From Niallia endozanthoxylica (lineage in GTDB: Bacteria > Bacillota > Bacilli > Bacillales > Cytobacillaceae), in NCBI RefSeq assembly GCF_008710145.1, contig NZ_VYKL01000020.1, positions 57,100 through 121,099 of the forward strand: a stretch of DNA of 64,000 bases, in the 5' to 3' direction. Position 1 is the first letter of the stretch. The number at the start of each line of letters is the position of its first letter. The notes under the pieces were generated by a model. That model was given only the letters and a program-made list of their open reading frames with translations, did no database searches and was not told the origin of the DNA. Below are positions 9,534 through 22,303 of the stretch, in pieces. The translations under genes were made by a program, and so were the position numbers.

Positions 9534-10556
9534 TTAAAGATTAGGATAAGAAATTTCATCTATCATTCGAATAAATGTTTCTGCCACGTTCAAATCAGCT
9601 TGTAAAACATGGTATTCTTCCCGTAATTTACCTTCTGTATTATAATTCCCAAAATATTCATTTCCTAATACATGATAGGCTGCTGCTAAAGCCGCACTAT
9701 TAAATGAACCCATCCCAAACGGATAAAGCATAAAAAACTGCCTCTCAACCAATGCCTTAATATGGCTATAGAGTACAGGATCTTCATTTTCTAGTTTTTC
9801 TCCAATGATTTCAATAATCTCTTGGAGTTGACTGCTTTCGGTTATATAAGGCAATTGTTCCGGAATAACCATTACCTTTTCATCAAATTTCTGAACTTCC
9901 ACCTGTTTATCATATTCCTGCTCTTTTAGTACATTTAGAAGCAACGTCTTAAAGAAAGCACTTCCCTCTTTTGATTGAAGATAATTAGTGATTTCTTTTA
10001 CAAACGGACGGATGTTTTTGTTGTTCAGCTGACCTGCCAGCACCATTTGTTCCTCAGGATTTTGATATTGAAACAAATCTATCTTTTGCTGTTCCCATTT
10101 GTCCTCAACGGGTTCTTCTTGAATCATATGGATTGGACTATCTAACATCCTTAGACTAAAATCTAGCAAACGATGAAAATGATCCCGTTTATCAGCAGGG
10201 ATTTTATCCTCTGCTAATAATCCTTCAATTGCCGCAACAACCTCTTCATATTTATGAAGTTGAACAAGATACATAATATAGATGTTCATAATCTCTATGT
10301 CATTACCAATTCCCTCGTTTAGCATCTGGTCAACTAAATGAATCGCTTTATCAATCAATCCCCCATCAAAATAGGCAAGCAATAACCCTATATGACAATC
10401 ACTATTCTTTGAATCTAATTGGACAGCATGCTCGAGCAATTCAATTGCTTCATAATAATTTTTCTGACGCAGACTCTCTAACCCTTTTTCTACCAGTCTT
10501 TGCTCTAAATCAGGAAAATAAACTATTTTATTATTTTTACGTTTTTCATTATCCAT
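9534..10556 (-). CDS. ysoA: TPR-repeat protein YsoA
   Basis: This 340-aa protein starts with a charged segment (MDNEKRKNNK) followed by TPR-like helical pairs, seen in ALELL/LIxxA periodicities such as YYEAIELLEHAVQLDSKNSD (about residues 33-52). The C-terminal half carries no motif I recognise. B. subtilis YsoA, at the same locus between leuD and tig, is a TPR protein of unknown function. The start at 10556 was preferred over the upstream TTG/ATG at 10580 because GAGGCGG lies at the right distance. It is probably cytoplasmic. The -35 of the tig promoter sits just beyond its stop codon. Confidence 0.85.
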   Translation of the reverse strand: MDNEKRKNNKIVYFPDLEQRLVEKGLESLRQKNYYEAIELLEHAVQLDSKNSDCHIGLLLAYFDGGLIDKAIHLVDQMLNEGIGNDIEIMNIYIMYLVQLHKYEEVVAAIEGLLAEDKIPADKRDHFHRLLDFSLRMLDSPIHMIQEEPVEDKWEQQKIDLFQYQNPEEQMVLAGQLNNKNIRPFVKEITNYLQSKEGSAFFKTLLLNVLKEQEYDKQVEVQKFDEKVMVIPEQLPYITESSQLQEIIEIIGEKLENEDPVLYSHIKALVERQFFMLYPFGMGSFNSAALAAAYHVLGNEYFGNYNTEGKLREEYHVLQADLNVAETFIRMIDEISYPNL

Positions 10557-10644
10557 ACGTATCCGCCTCAATGATTTCACTTAGGCTAGTGTAGCATAAG
10601 GAAAAAACGAAAGTAAACTTTTTAGTCAAACAGAGTACAACCGC

Positions 10645-10679
10645 AAAAAAAATCCACAGAGTAACACTGTGGATTTTTA
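10645..10679 (-). terminator. Terminator of the ilv-leu operon
   Basis: The hairpin AAAAATCCACAG...CTGTGGATTTTT lies just after the leuD stop. A T tract follows on the minus strand. It closes the seven-gene branched-chain operon. Confidence 0.9.
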
Positions 10680-10693
10680 CTAAATTTTATCCA

Positions 10694-11287
10694 TTACTTA
10701 ACTGGTACATTTTCTTGTTCATATTTAGAAATGGCTTCATCAAGCTGAAGTGTAATTTCAATCTCATCCCAGCCATTGATAAGCATTTTCTTCCAATATG
10801 GCGATACTGTGAATGAAGCGTTAAAGCCCTGATTATCTGAAACAGTTTCTTCTTCCAGATTAATGGTTAATTCATAAGGCTGGTTTTTTGCTGCCTTAAG
10901 CAAATACTCGACTTTTTCTTGTTCCAATCTAATTGGCAGCATGCCATTTTTTAAGCAGTTTTGAAAAAAGATATCTGCAAATGATGGAGCAATAACAACC
11001 TTAAAGCCAAAGTCTTGTAACGCCCAAGGTGCATGCTCACGAGAAGAGCCGCAACCAAAATTTTCATTGGCAACCAAGATAGATGCGCCTTGATTTTCCG
11101 GCTGATTTAATTCAAAATCAGGATTTAACTTCCCATCTTCAAGATAACGCCAACCGTAAAAAACAAATTGTCCAAATCCTGTTTTTTCAATTCGTTTTAA
11201 AAATTGTTTTGGGATGATTTGGTCTGTATCAACATTTACCCGATCAAGGGCAACTGCTTTGCCTGTGTGTGTTTTAAAACCGCTCAT
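10694..11287 (-). CDS. leuD: 3-isopropylmalate dehydratase small subunit
   Basis: LeuD pairs with LeuC to isomerise 2-isopropylmalate to 3-isopropylmalate in leucine synthesis. The 197-aa protein shows the aconitase swivel-domain signature: DRVNVDTDQIIPKQFLK near residues 16-32 and the substrate-contacting GSSREHAPWAL near residue 80. Length is typical (about 190-200). It is the last gene of the operon, 13 bases downstream of leuC, and a strong terminator follows. Confidence 0.97.
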   Translation of the reverse strand: MSGFKTHTGKAVALDRVNVDTDQIIPKQFLKRIEKTGFGQFVFYGWRYLEDGKLNPDFELNQPENQGASILVANENFGCGSSREHAPWALQDFGFKVVIAPSFADIFFQNCLKNGMLPIRLEQEKVEYLLKAAKNQPYELTINLEEETVSDNQGFNASFTVSPYWKKMLINGWDEIEITLQLDEAISKYEQENVPVK

Positions 11288-11300
11288 GAAGTTTCCCCCC

Positions 11301-12701
11301 TTAGTTCAATATCTCTGATTTTCGAACATCAACAAATTTTCCATGAAGCGCAGCGTTTGCTGCCATTTCAGGGCTTACTAGATGCGTTCTAGCTCCAGCA
11401 CCTTGTCTTCCTTCAAAGTTACGGTTAGACGTAGAAGCACAGTGCTCACCTGGTGGAACTATATCATTGTTCATACTTAAACACATGCTGCAGCCTGAAT
11501 CACGCCACTCAAAACCGGCATCAATGAAAATTTTATCTAAACCTTCTTGTTCAGCCTGTATTTTGATTTGCTGTGAACCAGGTACAACTAACGCACGGAC
11601 AGATGGATGTACTTTTTTCCCTTTTGCTACTTCTGCAGCAGCACGTAAATCTTCTATACGAGAGTTTGTGCAAGAACCAATGAAAACGTGCTGAATTTCG
11701 ATATCTTCTATACGTTGTCCCTCTTTTAGGCCCATGTATTGTAACGCACTTGCTAATGCCCTTTTATCTGTTTCAGTAGCGCAATCAGCTAAAGTCGGAA
11801 TACTTTCACTGATTTTTGCTGTCATGGAAGGATTTGTTCCCCAGCTTACCATTGGTTCAATATCAGTGGCATCGATTTCGATTACAGTGTCATAAACAGC
11901 ATCTTCATCTGACGCAAGTTCTTTCCATGCTTCTACTGCTTGATCAAAGTTTTCAGGTGCATATTTTCTACCTTTTAAATAAGCGAATGTTGTTTCATCT
12001 GGTGAAACAAGACCTGCTCTTGCCCCGCCTTCGATGGACATATTACAGATTGTCATACGTTCGTCCATTGACATGCCGCGAATGGCCTCACCGCAATATT
12101 CAATAATATGTCCTGTTCCAAAACCAATACCGTGCTTTGCAATGACATAAAGAATCACGTCTTTAGCAGATACTCCCGCAGACAGCTTGCCTTTGAAATC
12201 AAGCTTCATTGTTTTTGGTTTTGATTGCCAAAGTGTTTGAGTTGCTAATACGTGCTCTACTTCACTTGTTCCGATTCCAAAAGCAATGGCACCGAACGCT
12301 CCATGTGTAGATGTATGGCTGTCGCCGCAAACAATGGTTTTCCCTGGCTGTGTTAAACCAAGCTCAGGTCCGATAACATGGACAATACCTTGATCAGGGC
12401 TATCAATACCTGCTAATGGAACACCAAATTCTTTACAGTTTTTCTCTAAGGTTGTCATTTGATTTTTTGCTACTTCATCATCAATAACCGTACGATTAAC
12501 TGTTGGAATGTTATGGTCCATTGTAGCGAATGTATTTTCCGGGCGTCTAACTTTTCTGTTTTTCATACGTAAGCCAGAAAAGGCTTGCGGAGATGTTACT
12601 TCATGAACTAAGTGTAAATCGATGTATAGTAAATCCGGTTTTCCCTCTTCTTGATGAACGATATGCTTGTCCCAAACTTTATCTATAATTGACTTTCCCA
12701 T
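11301..12701 (-). CDS. leuC: 3-isopropylmalate dehydratase large subunit
   Basis: LeuC is the iron-sulfur subunit of isopropylmalate isomerase. The 466-aa protein has [15 protein letters not shown] near residues 143-157 and the [4Fe-4S] cysteines: one in FIGSCTNSR (about 345) and the pair in [11 protein letters not shown] (about 405). A GGGGGG-rich Shine-Dalgarno precedes the ATG. Gene order leuB-leuC-leuD with short gaps is the canonical Bacillus arrangement. Expression depends on the upstream Leu T-box at ilvB. Confidence 0.97.
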   Translation of the reverse strand: MGKSIIDKVWDKHIVHQEEGKPDLLYIDLHLVHEVTSPQAFSGLRMKNRKVRRPENTFATMDHNIPTVNRTVIDDEVAKNQMTTLEKNCKEFGVPLAGIDSPDQGIVHVIGPELGLTQPGKTIVCGDSHTSTHGAFGAIAFGIGTSEVEHVLATQTLWQSKPKTMKLDFKGKLSAGVSAKDVILYVIAKHGIGFGTGHIIEYCGEAIRGMSMDERMTICNMSIEGGARAGLVSPDETTFAYLKGRKYAPENFDQAVEAWKELASDEDAVYDTVIEIDATDIEPMVSWGTNPSMTAKISESIPTLADCATETDKRALASALQYMGLKEGQRIEDIEIQHVFIGSCTNSRIEDLRAAAEVAKGKKVHPSVRALVVPGSQQIKIQAEQEGLDKIFIDAGFEWRDSGCSMCLSMNNDIVPPGEHCASTSNRNFEGRQGAGARTHLVSPEMAANAALHGKFVDVRKSEILN

Positions 12702-12798
12702 ACGATTTCCCCCCTCAAGTTGCTTTGTGATACTATTATCATAGAATAATAATTCAACTATGACAATTTATAATTTTTAGTAATTTTTTTTCATACCT

Positions 12799-13869
12799 TT
12801 AAAGAGCTTTCTTTACTTCTTCGATCATTTCGGTTGTTGATACTCTTGTTTTTCCTTCTGACATGATGTCACCCGTTCTAAATCCTGCATCAAGAACCTT
12901 ATTAACAGCTTTCTCAATAACTTCTGCTTCTTCTTCTAACCCAAAAGAAACTTTCAGCATCATTGCAGCAGAAAGAATGGTTGCTAATGGATTGGCAATA
13001 TTTTGCCCTGCGATATCAGGAGCGGAACCATGTATTGGTTCATAAAGATATGGACCTTCCTCTGAAATACTTGCAGATGGAAGCATTCCTAATGAACCAG
13101 TTAATACAGAAGCTTCATCACTTAAAATATCACCAAACATATTCTCTGTTACTACAACATCAAATTGTTTAGGATTGCGAACTAATTGCATGGCACCATT
13201 GTCAACAAGCATATGCTCAAGAGTAATTTCAGGATAGTCCTTGCTGATTTCAACAGCTACTTCGCGCCATAAACGGCTTGATTCCAATACATTTGCTTTA
13301 TCAACAGATGTAACTTTTTTCTTTCTTGTTTTTGCTAATTCGAAGGCTTGTCGAATGACACGTTCAATTTCATCTCTTTCATAATAAAGCGTGTCAACAA
13401 CTGCTTCTTTTCCATTAACTTCTCTTCGTTCTCTCGGCTTACCAAAATAAATTCCGCCTGTTAACTCTCGAACCATCAGCATATCTACACCTTCAATAAT
13501 CTCTTTTCTAAGAGGTGAAGAATCTGCTAAACTGGCAAAATAAGTTGTTGGGCGTAAATTGGCAAATAGGTTTAATTCTTTACGAATCTGTAGTAAACCT
13601 TGTTCAGGGCGAAGATGAACCGGTATTGTATCCCATTTAGGACCACCGACAGCTCCTAGAAGAACAGCATCGCTTTCTTTACAAATATTGATCGTTTCTT
13701 CTGGAAGAGGAACTCCCGTGGAATCATAAGCTGATCCACCGATTTCTCCAAATGTGAAAGAAAATTGGTGATTATAACGTTCACCTACTGCTTTTAACAC
13801 TTCAATCGCACCTTGAACTACTTCCTTGCCGATTCCGTCTCCTGGCAATACTGCGATTCGTTTCTCCAT
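12799..13869 (-). CDS. leuB: 3-isopropylmalate dehydrogenase
   Basis: LeuB oxidatively decarboxylates 3-isopropylmalate with NAD+ to 2-oxoisocaproate. The 356-aa protein begins [14 protein letters not shown], carries [10 protein letters not shown] (about residues 145-154), and has the isocitrate/isopropylmalate dehydrogenase signature in the region [19 protein letters not shown]. The ATG at 13869 with GGAGGG upstream was chosen over the upstream candidate at 13896. It sits between leuA and leuC; a 145-base gap before it holds a possible 22-codon ORF. Confidence 0.97.
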   Translation of the reverse strand: MEKRIAVLPGDGIGKEVVQGAIEVLKAVGERYNHQFSFTFGEIGGSAYDSTGVPLPEETINICKESDAVLLGAVGGPKWDTIPVHLRPEQGLLQIRKELNLFANLRPTTYFASLADSSPLRKEIIEGVDMLMVRELTGGIYFGKPRERREVNGKEAVVDTLYYERDEIERVIRQAFELAKTRKKKVTSVDKANVLESSRLWREVAVEISKDYPEITLEHMLVDNGAMQLVRNPKQFDVVVTENMFGDILSDEASVLTGSLGMLPSASISEEGPYLYEPIHGSAPDIAGQNIANPLATILSAAMMLKVSFGLEEEAEVIEKAVNKVLDAGFRTGDIMSEGKTRVSTTEMIEEVKKAL

Positions 13870-13911
13870 GACAATCCCTCCGACATATCTTGTCAATTTT
13901 TTCAGAAATGG

Positions 13912-13980
13912 TTATAAAATAAGGCTGACCGTAAAGAGTTTGACAACTGCCATTCTTTCAAGCATTGCAGCTTTTGTCAT
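13912..13980 (-). CDS. Possible 22-aa ORF in the leuA-leuB gap
   Basis: The reading frame starts at ATG with AGGAAGAG upstream at a plausible distance and encodes a peptide beginning MTKAAMLERMAVVKLF and ending in the hydrophobic VSLIL. It stops 42 bases before leuB. It lies in an unusually wide gap for this operon. I do not recognise a family. It could be a real microprotein, a translational relay between leuA and leuB, or chance. Confidence 0.3.
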   Translation of the reverse strand: MTKAAMLERMAVVKLFTVSLIL

Positions 13981-14014
13981 CTTCTCTTCCTAAGTCAACC
14001 TTTTCTATTCTTTT

Positions 14015-16559
<2,545 letters not shown>

Positions 16560-16692
16560 TTAAATTACTCCCTCTCTGATTTCAATTTTTAGAATAATAA
16601 TTTGATCATTTGCTTATTTTATTTTATAAAAACCGTTAAGAGTAAATGTCTATTACGTCCTAACCGGCGTTTTACTTATTATTGGATACCGC

Positions 16693-17211
16693 TTATACAA
16701 TCGAGAATTTTTGCGAATTGGATTGCAATTGCATACCTCTAGGAAAAGCAGTCGTACCTGTTCTGGCAAGCTCTTTAATTCCAAATGGTTTTACCAGTTC
16801 GATAAAGGCTTCGATTTTTTCAGACTCACCTGTAATTTGAATCACTACACTATCTTTACTTACATCAACTACAGAAGCACGAAACGGCTCAATTAGCGAG
16901 TAAATTTCATGCCGGTTATTCGGCAGTGTAGGTACTTTAATTAATGCAAGCTCTCTTGAAACAATTGCTTGGTCTGTAATATCTACTACCTTTAGTACAT
17001 CAATTTGTTTATTTAATTGCTTTGTAATTTGTTCAATAATACTTTCGTTTTCAACTTGGACAACACAAGTAATTCTAGAAACTCCTTCAAGTTCAGACAA
17101 TCCCACGGAAATACTTTCAATATTATAATTCCGTTTAGAAAAAAGATTTGTAATTCGGTTAAGAACTCCAGGACGATTCAGAACGGTTAAACTAATAATC
17201 CTTTTAATCAT
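16693..17211 (-). CDS. ilvH: Acetolactate synthase small (regulatory) subunit
   Basis: IlvH is the ACT-domain regulatory subunit that gives acetolactate synthase full activity and valine feedback. The 172-aa protein begins with the ACT signature [19 protein letters not shown] (about residues 6-24) and continues with the family's second ferredoxin-like domain. Its ATG overlaps the ilvB stop by four bases, indicating coupled translation of the two subunits. Confidence 0.97.
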   Translation of the reverse strand: MIKRIISLTVLNRPGVLNRITNLFSKRNYNIESISVGLSELEGVSRITCVVQVENESIIEQITKQLNKQIDVLKVVDITDQAIVSRELALIKVPTLPNNRHEIYSLIEPFRASVVDVSKDSVVIQITGESEKIEAFIELVKPFGIKELARTGTTAFPRGMQLQSNSQKFSIV

Positions 17212-18929
17212 GGCTTAACACCTTCCATTTCATGTAGTCCTTTTCCTGGTGCGATCATCGGATAAACTAATTCCTTAGGATCAATTCTAAAGTCTAATAC
17301 AACTGGTTCATCATTGTGGAGAACTTCATTTAAAATATTCTCTGCCTCTTCATTTGTATTAATTTGATAACCTTTGATGCCGTATGCATCTGCGAGCTTC
17401 ACAAAATCAGGCTGACCAGGAATTAAACTGTGTGCATAACGTTCTTGATAGAATAGCTCCTGCCATTGTCTAACCATTCCAAGGGCCATATTATTTAGAA
17501 TAACCATTTTAATAGGTAAATTATGTTCCCTAATTACTTGAAGTTCTTGTGTACACATTTGGAAGCCGCCATCGCCTGAAACAAGGACAACTGTGGAATC
17601 AGGAGCAGCGATTTGAGCTCCAATACTTGCCGGAAGACCAAATCCCATCGTACCTAAACCACCAGATGTAACCCATCTATCAGCTTTATTTAATGGATAA
17701 TATTGAGCTGCCCACATTTGGTGCTGCCCTACATCGGTTACAACAATGGCTTCACCTTTTGTTTTTTCATGAATCATTTCTAATACTTTTTGGGGCTTTA
17801 AGTTTTCCTGATCCTCTTTGTTATAATGGTAAGGATATTCTTTATTCCAGTCGTTGATTGTTTGCAGCCAATCTTTATTATCAGGCTGTTTACCATCCTG
17901 AGCAATCAATTGCTTTAATGCTTCTTTTGCATCTGCAACCACTGGTATTTTTGTCGGTATATTTTTCCCAATCTCTGCTGGATCAATATCAATATGGGCT
18001 ACTGTTGCATTTGGAGCAAAATGCTCTAAATTACCTGTTAAACGATCATCAAAGCGAGCTCCAATGTTCAATAGTAAATCACATTCATACATTGCTCTAT
18101 TTGCTGCGTAGCATCCGTGCATACCGCCAAATCCTACAAACAATTCATGATCCTGAGGAAAACCGCCTAGTCCAAGCAGCGTATGAACAACTGGAACATT
18201 TTGCTGTTCGGCATATTCCTTTAATTCAGCAGTAGCTTTTGAATGTAAAATACCTGCTCCTGCAAGGATGAGTGGTTTTTTCGCTGAGCTTATTGCTTCC
18301 GTTAATTTGCGGATTTGCAAATAGTTAGGCTGTAACGTCGGCTGGTAACCTGGTAAAGAAATTTCCGGATCATCATTTACCTCAACAACTGTAGTGGCAA
18401 TGTCCTTAGGAAAATCAATTAATACAGGTCCAGGGCGGCCAGTTGTTGCAATATAAAATGCTTCTTTGATAATACGCGGGATGTCTTTAATATCTCGAAC
18501 TTGACAATTATATTTTGTTATCGGCGTTGTGATTCCCAGTATATCGGCCTCTTGGAATGCATCTGAGCCAATAACACTTGTCGCCACTTGGCCTGTAAAA
18601 ACAACTAACGGTAATGAATCCATCATCGCATCAGCCAGTCCAGTTACTAAATTCGTAGCCCCTGGCCCTGAAGTTGCAATTACTACACCGGGCTTTCCAG
18701 ATATCCGTGCATAACCCTCTGCCGCATGAATTCCACCCTGTTCATGTCGCGGTAATATATGTTTGATTTTTGAATCATAGAGCTTATCATATAATGGTAA
18801 TACAGCACCGCCAGGGTAACCAAAAATCACTTCCACCTTTTCTTTTTCCAAAGAGTTTAATAATAAATCAGCCCCGCTAATCGGCTGCTTATCAGCCTTT
18901 TTCCCGGCAAAGGTAGTTTTCTGCAACAT
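17208..18929 (-). CDS. ilvB: Acetolactate synthase large (catalytic) subunit
   Basis: IlvB is the thiamine-diphosphate enzyme that makes acetolactate or acetohydroxybutyrate. The 573-aa protein has an N-terminal TPP-binding domain with catalytic Glu in [17 protein letters not shown] (near residues 59-75), a central FAD-binding domain, and a C-terminal TPP domain with [12 protein letters not shown] followed by NN. It is the first gene after the Leu T-box. A 15-base sequence just upstream of its ribosome-binding site (18953-18967) resembles a CodY box with three mismatches. Confidence 0.97.
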   Translation of the reverse strand: MLQKTTFAGKKADKQPISGADLLLNSLEKEKVEVIFGYPGGAVLPLYDKLYDSKIKHILPRHEQGGIHAAEGYARISGKPGVVIATSGPGATNLVTGLADAMMDSLPLVVFTGQVATSVIGSDAFQEADILGITTPITKYNCQVRDIKDIPRIIKEAFYIATTGRPGPVLIDFPKDIATTVVEVNDDPEISLPGYQPTLQPNYLQIRKLTEAISSAKKPLILAGAGILHSKATAELKEYAEQQNVPVVHTLLGLGGFPQDHELFVGFGGMHGCYAANRAMYECDLLLNIGARFDDRLTGNLEHFAPNATVAHIDIDPAEIGKNIPTKIPVVADAKEALKQLIAQDGKQPDNKDWLQTINDWNKEYPYHYNKEDQENLKPQKVLEMIHEKTKGEAIVVTDVGQHQMWAAQYYPLNKADRWVTSGGLGTMGFGLPASIGAQIAAPDSTVVLVSGDGGFQMCTQELQVIREHNLPIKMVILNNMALGMVRQWQELFYQERYAHSLIPGQPDFVKLADAYGIKGYQINTNEEAENILNEVLHNDEPVVLDFRIDPKELVYPMIAPGKGLHEMEGVKP

Positions 18930-18970
18930 TTGGATTATACCTCCTCTTTCCTAATTTTCTGATAAAATAT

Positions 18971-19240
18971 AAAAAGCCCTTCCATCCCTTAAATGCCAAC
19001 AAAATTGACTAAGGGGTGAAAAGGCTTTGGAAACCTACTCCACGGTACCACCCTTGTTTACGCAAAAAATCTTGCGCACACTTGTGAACAGCTTCTGCTG
19101 CCCGCTTTAGTAACGAGTGGCTTGCACCCGTCCCTCTCTACTGAATAGACATTGTTCAAGAAGGAACTCAGAGGTGAGTTCATCTTATACCGAATTCACC
19201 GGTTTCCAGCTTTCCCGGCTCTCTGTAGAATTCTTTGTAT
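18971..19240 (-). ncRNA. T-box leader, leucine specific (ilv-leu operon)
   Basis: On the minus strand the T-box core AAGGGTGGTACCGTGG (19040-19055) pairs with uncharged tRNA acceptor ends. It is preceded by Stem I, in which GAA-CTC-ACCTCTGAG places the specifier codon CTC (Leu) at 19176-19178. A terminator hairpin (18971-19029, AAAGCC... pairing with ...GGGCTTTTT) follows the core and competes with the antiterminator. The layout is that of B. subtilis ilvB. Uncharged tRNA-Leu should allow read-through into ilvB. Confidence 0.93.
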
Positions 19241-19406
19241 AAAACTACTTATCCTCATCATCATTTTCAACTATATTACTTATCACTATATGTCATATGA
19301 AACAATCAAAATGAAAAGAACTTTCAAACAATTAAGAGTACAATTTTACTAAATAGAAATTGTTTTCAATCTCTTAAAACTATTTTGTAACTCTTTTGTT
19401 GAAATT

Positions 19407-19435
19407 ATCTTACGCTGATTTTGCAATTGAGTCAA
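19407..19435 (-). promoter_or_regulatory. Promoter of the ilv-leu operon
   Basis: TTGACT (19430-19435) and TAAGAT (19407-19412) are separated by exactly 17 bases on the minus strand, giving a leader of about 470 bases before ilvB. The leader upstream of Stem I (about 19240-19400) is AT-rich with no other element I can support. Confidence 0.8.
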
Positions 19436-19574
19436 GACCAATCATAAGAATTATTAAAAAATTATGTTAAAGTAATAATTTTGTATCCGCTTACAACGCT
19501 ATTGTATAGGTATTTATACATAAAAATAAATAATAAAATTTTTTTTCATTTAGATTATTACTATTCCAGAAAAC

Positions 19575-19606
19575 ACAAAAAAACTCATCTTGGTTAGAAG
19601 ACGAGT
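19575..19606 (-). terminator. Terminator of tRNA-Arg
   Basis: A hairpin with arms CTCGTCTT and AAGATGAG (with a G-U pair) is followed by seven T residues on the minus strand, about 45 bases after the tRNA. Confidence 0.75.
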
Positions 19607-19650
19607 CGATTGGTAGAATATATGTAGGTCAATTGTGTGCATTGTATAGA

Positions 19651-19727
19651 TGGCGTCCCAGGAGAGATTCGAACTCCCGACCGTACGCTTAGAAGGCGTA
19701 TGCTCTATCCAGCTGAGCTACTGGGAC
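19651..19727 (-). tRNA. tRNA-Arg (anticodon TCT)
   Basis: The 77-base minus-strand sequence begins GTCCCAGTAGCTCAGCTGGA and ends with encoded CCA. It has the D-loop AGCTGGATAGAG, anticodon loop CTTCTAA giving TCT, and T-loop GTTCGAATC; acceptor arms GTCCCAG and CTGGGAC pair fully. It decodes AGA. It stands alone, with its own terminator. Confidence 0.97.
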
Positions 19728-19821
19728 AATATTTCAAAGACATTTTTTATTATAGTAAGTGCACAATCAATTGTCAATAGGAGATACTATAAATTTCATA
19801 AAGAAAGTTTTCCTCTATCGA

Positions 19822-20334
19822 TTAATTCGATAGGGGAAAAACTTGTCCAAGCTCTGGTATTTCACCTCGGTCTATATCATAAACCTTTAGTTCGTATCCG
19901 TTTTCTAACATATTGAGAATAACATATGTCCTTTCTCTTCTGCCTCTGGGAAGCCTGATACTGCCGGGATTTATAAAAAGAGTTCCATAAATCATTTCAG
20001 CCCCAAGGTAATGAGAATGGCCAAAACAGGCGATATCTGCAGCTTCTTCTTTTGCCCGATAAGACAACTTCAGTATATCCGATTTTACTGAATAGCGATG
20101 CCCATGTGTAATAAAGAATGTCCGATCTCCAATTCTTTTTACAACATCTTCAGGAAATTCATCATAAAAATCACAGTTTCCCCTAACAATCACAAAATCC
20201 TTAATAGCTGGATCATTGGGTGCCAGCTCAGAATCCCCACAGTGAATGAAGTGCTCTACTTCACTATGTAATTCCTTCAATTTTTTAAGTTCCGTTGACA
20301 TTCCATGGCTATCACTAACAATTAACACTTTCAT
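19822..20334 (-). CDS. ysnB: YfcE/MJ0936-type metallophosphoesterase YsnB
   Basis: The 170-aa protein has the calcineurin-like metallophosphoesterase motifs in order: VSDSHG at residues 6-11, HCGDSE near 32, RGNCD near 50, THGH near 75, and GHSH near 105. Small proteins of this type hydrolyse phosphodiesters with divalent metal; the physiological substrate is unknown. Its start overlaps the stop of the ITP pyrophosphatase gene by four bases, as in the B. subtilis ysnA-ysnB pair. Confidence 0.92.
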   Translation of the reverse strand: MKVLIVSDSHGMSTELKKLKELHSEVEHFIHCGDSELAPNDPAIKDFVIVRGNCDFYDEFPEDVVKRIGDRTFFITHGHRYSVKSDILKLSYRAKEEAADIACFGHSHYLGAEMIYGTLFINPGSIRLPRGRRERTYVILNMLENGYELKVYDIDRGEIPELGQVFPLSN

Positions 20335-20942
20335 GATTCTTTTTCCTTTGAAAACAAGTGCGCTAATTGGTCTTCCAACTTTTGCAACGCTTTTGCACGA
20401 TGGCTGATTTGATTTTTTTCATCCGGCGAAAGCTCTGCCATTGATTTCTTCATTTCCGTTACATAAAAAAGCGGGTCATAACCAAAACCGTTTGTTCCCC
20501 TTCTCTCAAATAGAATGGACCCTTCACATTTTCCATTAACCGTTATCGTATCCTTTTCGGGCATAGCAAACGCTAATGCACAATAGAATCTTGCTTTACG
20601 ATCCTCTTCTTTCACATATTTAAGCTCATTTAATATTTTATCATTATTAGCCTCATCATTTTTTTCTTCACCTGCATAGCGAGCTGAGTAAATTCCAGGT
20701 CTTCCGTCGAGGGCATCCACTATTAATCCGGAGTCATCCGCTATAACCATTTGGTTAAACAGTTTACAAACCGTTTCAGCCTTTATAACAGCGTTTTCCT
20801 CAAATGTTTGTCCGGTTTCTTCGATATCTTCTATCTCTGGAAAATCAAGCAATGTTTTAACCTCTACTCCATACGGCTTAAACATCCGGATGAATTCTTT
20901 GGCTTTACCTGAATTTTTCGTTGCAATAATTACTGTCTTCAT
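20331..20942 (-). CDS. ysnA: XTP/dITP pyrophosphatase (RdgB/HAM1 family)
   Basis: This enzyme removes non-canonical purine nucleoside triphosphates and so protects DNA and RNA from inosine or xanthosine incorporation. The 203-aa protein begins [17 protein letters not shown] (ATxN substrate loop), has [23 protein letters not shown] (about residues 70-92) and the C-terminal [10 protein letters not shown] region. The ATG with AAGGTGGG upstream was chosen over the ORF start at 20969. In B. subtilis rph lies directly upstream; here gerM is the upstream neighbour. Confidence 0.95.
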   Translation of the reverse strand: MKTVIIATKNSGKAKEFIRMFKPYGVEVKTLLDFPEIEDIEETGQTFEENAVIKAETVCKLFNQMVIADDSGLIVDALDGRPGIYSARYAGEEKNDEANNDKILNELKYVKEEDRKARFYCALAFAMPEKDTITVNGKCEGSILFERRGTNGFGYDPLFYVTEMKKSMAELSPDEKNQISHRAKALQKLEDQLAHLFSKEKES

Positions 20943-21000
20943 ACTTTTCCCACCTTTATATTTCCACAAATACTTGATCCATTATATTATGCAAAAGGAA

Positions 21001-21031
21001 TAAGAGTCGGCATTTTTGCCCACTCTTATCA
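21001..21031 (-). terminator. Hairpin after gerM
   Basis: A stem of 12 pairs with one mismatch (arms ATAAGAGTGGGC and GCCGACTCTTAT) and a six-base loop lies between gerM and ysnA. The T tract after it is weak (TCCTTTT), so it may attenuate rather than fully stop transcription. Confidence 0.5.
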
Positions 21032-21062
21032 ACTTTCTCTATATAGTATATCAAAAAACTCT

Positions 21063-22145
21063 TTAGAAGCTACCTGTATTTACATTTTCTGGACGAGTTA
21101 CAGGCTCTGTCAGCTTCTTGCCCTCTTCATTCATCAACTCTGCTTTTCCATTTACCGTAACCACGACACTTTCAATTCCCTGTTGTTCAGTAAGAGTCAG
21201 AACAAGGGAATCAAGTACATTTTGAGAAATCATTTTTTTATCAAAGCTGCCAAATATTGATTCATTAAAATTAAGCGTAACCTTTCCATTCTCTACCTTT
21301 GGTTCGCCTAGTAACTCAACATCAGAATTAAATTCATTTAGTAAATGAGAGGCGACGCTCGGTCCTTTTATTAATTCATTGATGGCCGCATCAATATTAT
21401 TCTCGATTTTATTACTTACGCGTTTCGTAACAGGGACAAAATAATAGGAATCAGCTTCACCGCCAATATAATAAACCGTTACAGGTTTTGTATTGGTAAT
21501 ATCCGCTACCTGTGATGTATCAATATTAATTCCATCTTTTCTCGTTAACTCGTCCCCAATTGGTGTACCATTAACAGGCATTTCTTCAAGCGGGTGACCA
21601 TTCATCTGGAGCTTAACTTGTTCAATAGAATCAAACTGGGTTAAAGTCCAAGTAATTGATTGAAGAATTTTCAGCTCATCTTCTGCCTTATAATCTTTAA
21701 ATTCGCTTGAGAAGTCGACCGTTGCGACTTTATCCTTTACATTAACACTAATCTTTGTATCATCAGGAATAACAGCCTGAAACCCATTTGGCAGCATTTC
21801 CGTCACAGGACCGTTTTTCACTAAATATTCAAGTGCTTGAGTGGCAACTGATTCCGTTTTTGGAAGTTCTAATGTTTGCGGAACTACATAACCATTTTTA
21901 TCCACTAAGTAAAGCTCTGTTTTGACTGTTTCGCTTGTCTCAGCTTCCTGCGTTTGATCTGCAGCTTCCTTTTCGTTGTTAGTCGTTTTTTCCGTTACTT
22001 CCGTCTGTTCTTCTGTATACGTCACTTCTTCCGGCGGATCAATTTTCTCTTTCTCTTCCATTCCAAAGAGTCCGCAGCCTGAAAGAAGTAAGCTTGCGGC
22101 AACTACAGTTGATGCTAGAGTCTTTTTATATTTAGATTTAGACAT
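21063..22145 (-). CDS. gerM: Germination/sporulation lipoprotein GerM
   Basis: GerM is a membrane lipoprotein needed for engulfment and the assembly of the SpoIIIA-SpoIIQ complex. The 360-aa protein has a lipoprotein signal with lipobox LLSGC near residue 24, an acidic Glu/Thr-rich linker (about 30-75), then two GerMN domains (about 75-205 and 220-350) with repeated KVATVDFSSEF and KVTLNFNESIF strands. It follows racE as in B. subtilis. It is probably exported and lipid-anchored on the outer face of the mother-cell membrane. Confidence 0.93.
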   Translation of the reverse strand: MSKSKYKKTLASTVVAASLLLSGCGLFGMEEKEKIDPPEEVTYTEEQTEVTEKTTNNEKEAADQTQEAETSETVKTELYLVDKNGYVVPQTLELPKTESVATQALEYLVKNGPVTEMLPNGFQAVIPDDTKISVNVKDKVATVDFSSEFKDYKAEDELKILQSITWTLTQFDSIEQVKLQMNGHPLEEMPVNGTPIGDELTRKDGINIDTSQVADITNTKPVTVYYIGGEADSYYFVPVTKRVSNKIENNIDAAINELIKGPSVASHLLNEFNSDVELLGEPKVENGKVTLNFNESIFGSFDKKMISQNVLDSLVLTLTEQQGIESVVVTVNGKAELMNEEGKKLTEPVTRPENVNTGSF

Positions 22146-22265
22146 TACAATCCCTCCAAAGACAGTTTGTACTACATGTATACGAGCTGTTTAAAAAAAT
22201 AGACCGTCTTTTGAGAGAAAATAATCCTGCTAGTCGCGAATCAGTGAATGGCTCCCATTCTTGCG

Positions 22266-22303
22266 AAAAAAGCAAAAAGAACCTCTACTTTTTCTGAGGT
22301 TCC
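22266..22303 (-). terminator. Terminator overlapping the 3' end of racE
   Basis: The minus strand has GAACCTC, a ten-base loop, GAGGTTC, then a TTTTTGCTTTTTT tract. The left stem arm contains the last sense codons of racE, so coding and termination signals overlap. Confidence 0.8.

Noticed and set aside
18953..18967. CodY box near the ilvB start
   Set aside because: AATTTTCTGATAAAA differs from the consensus at three of fifteen positions, lies downstream of the T-box terminator, and is in AT-rich DNA where such matches are common. I mention it only within the ilvB entry.
19152..19352. Leader peptide ORF upstream of ilvB
   Set aside because: The plus-strand ORF is opposite to the operon and overlaps T-box Stem I; the leader is explained by T-box control.
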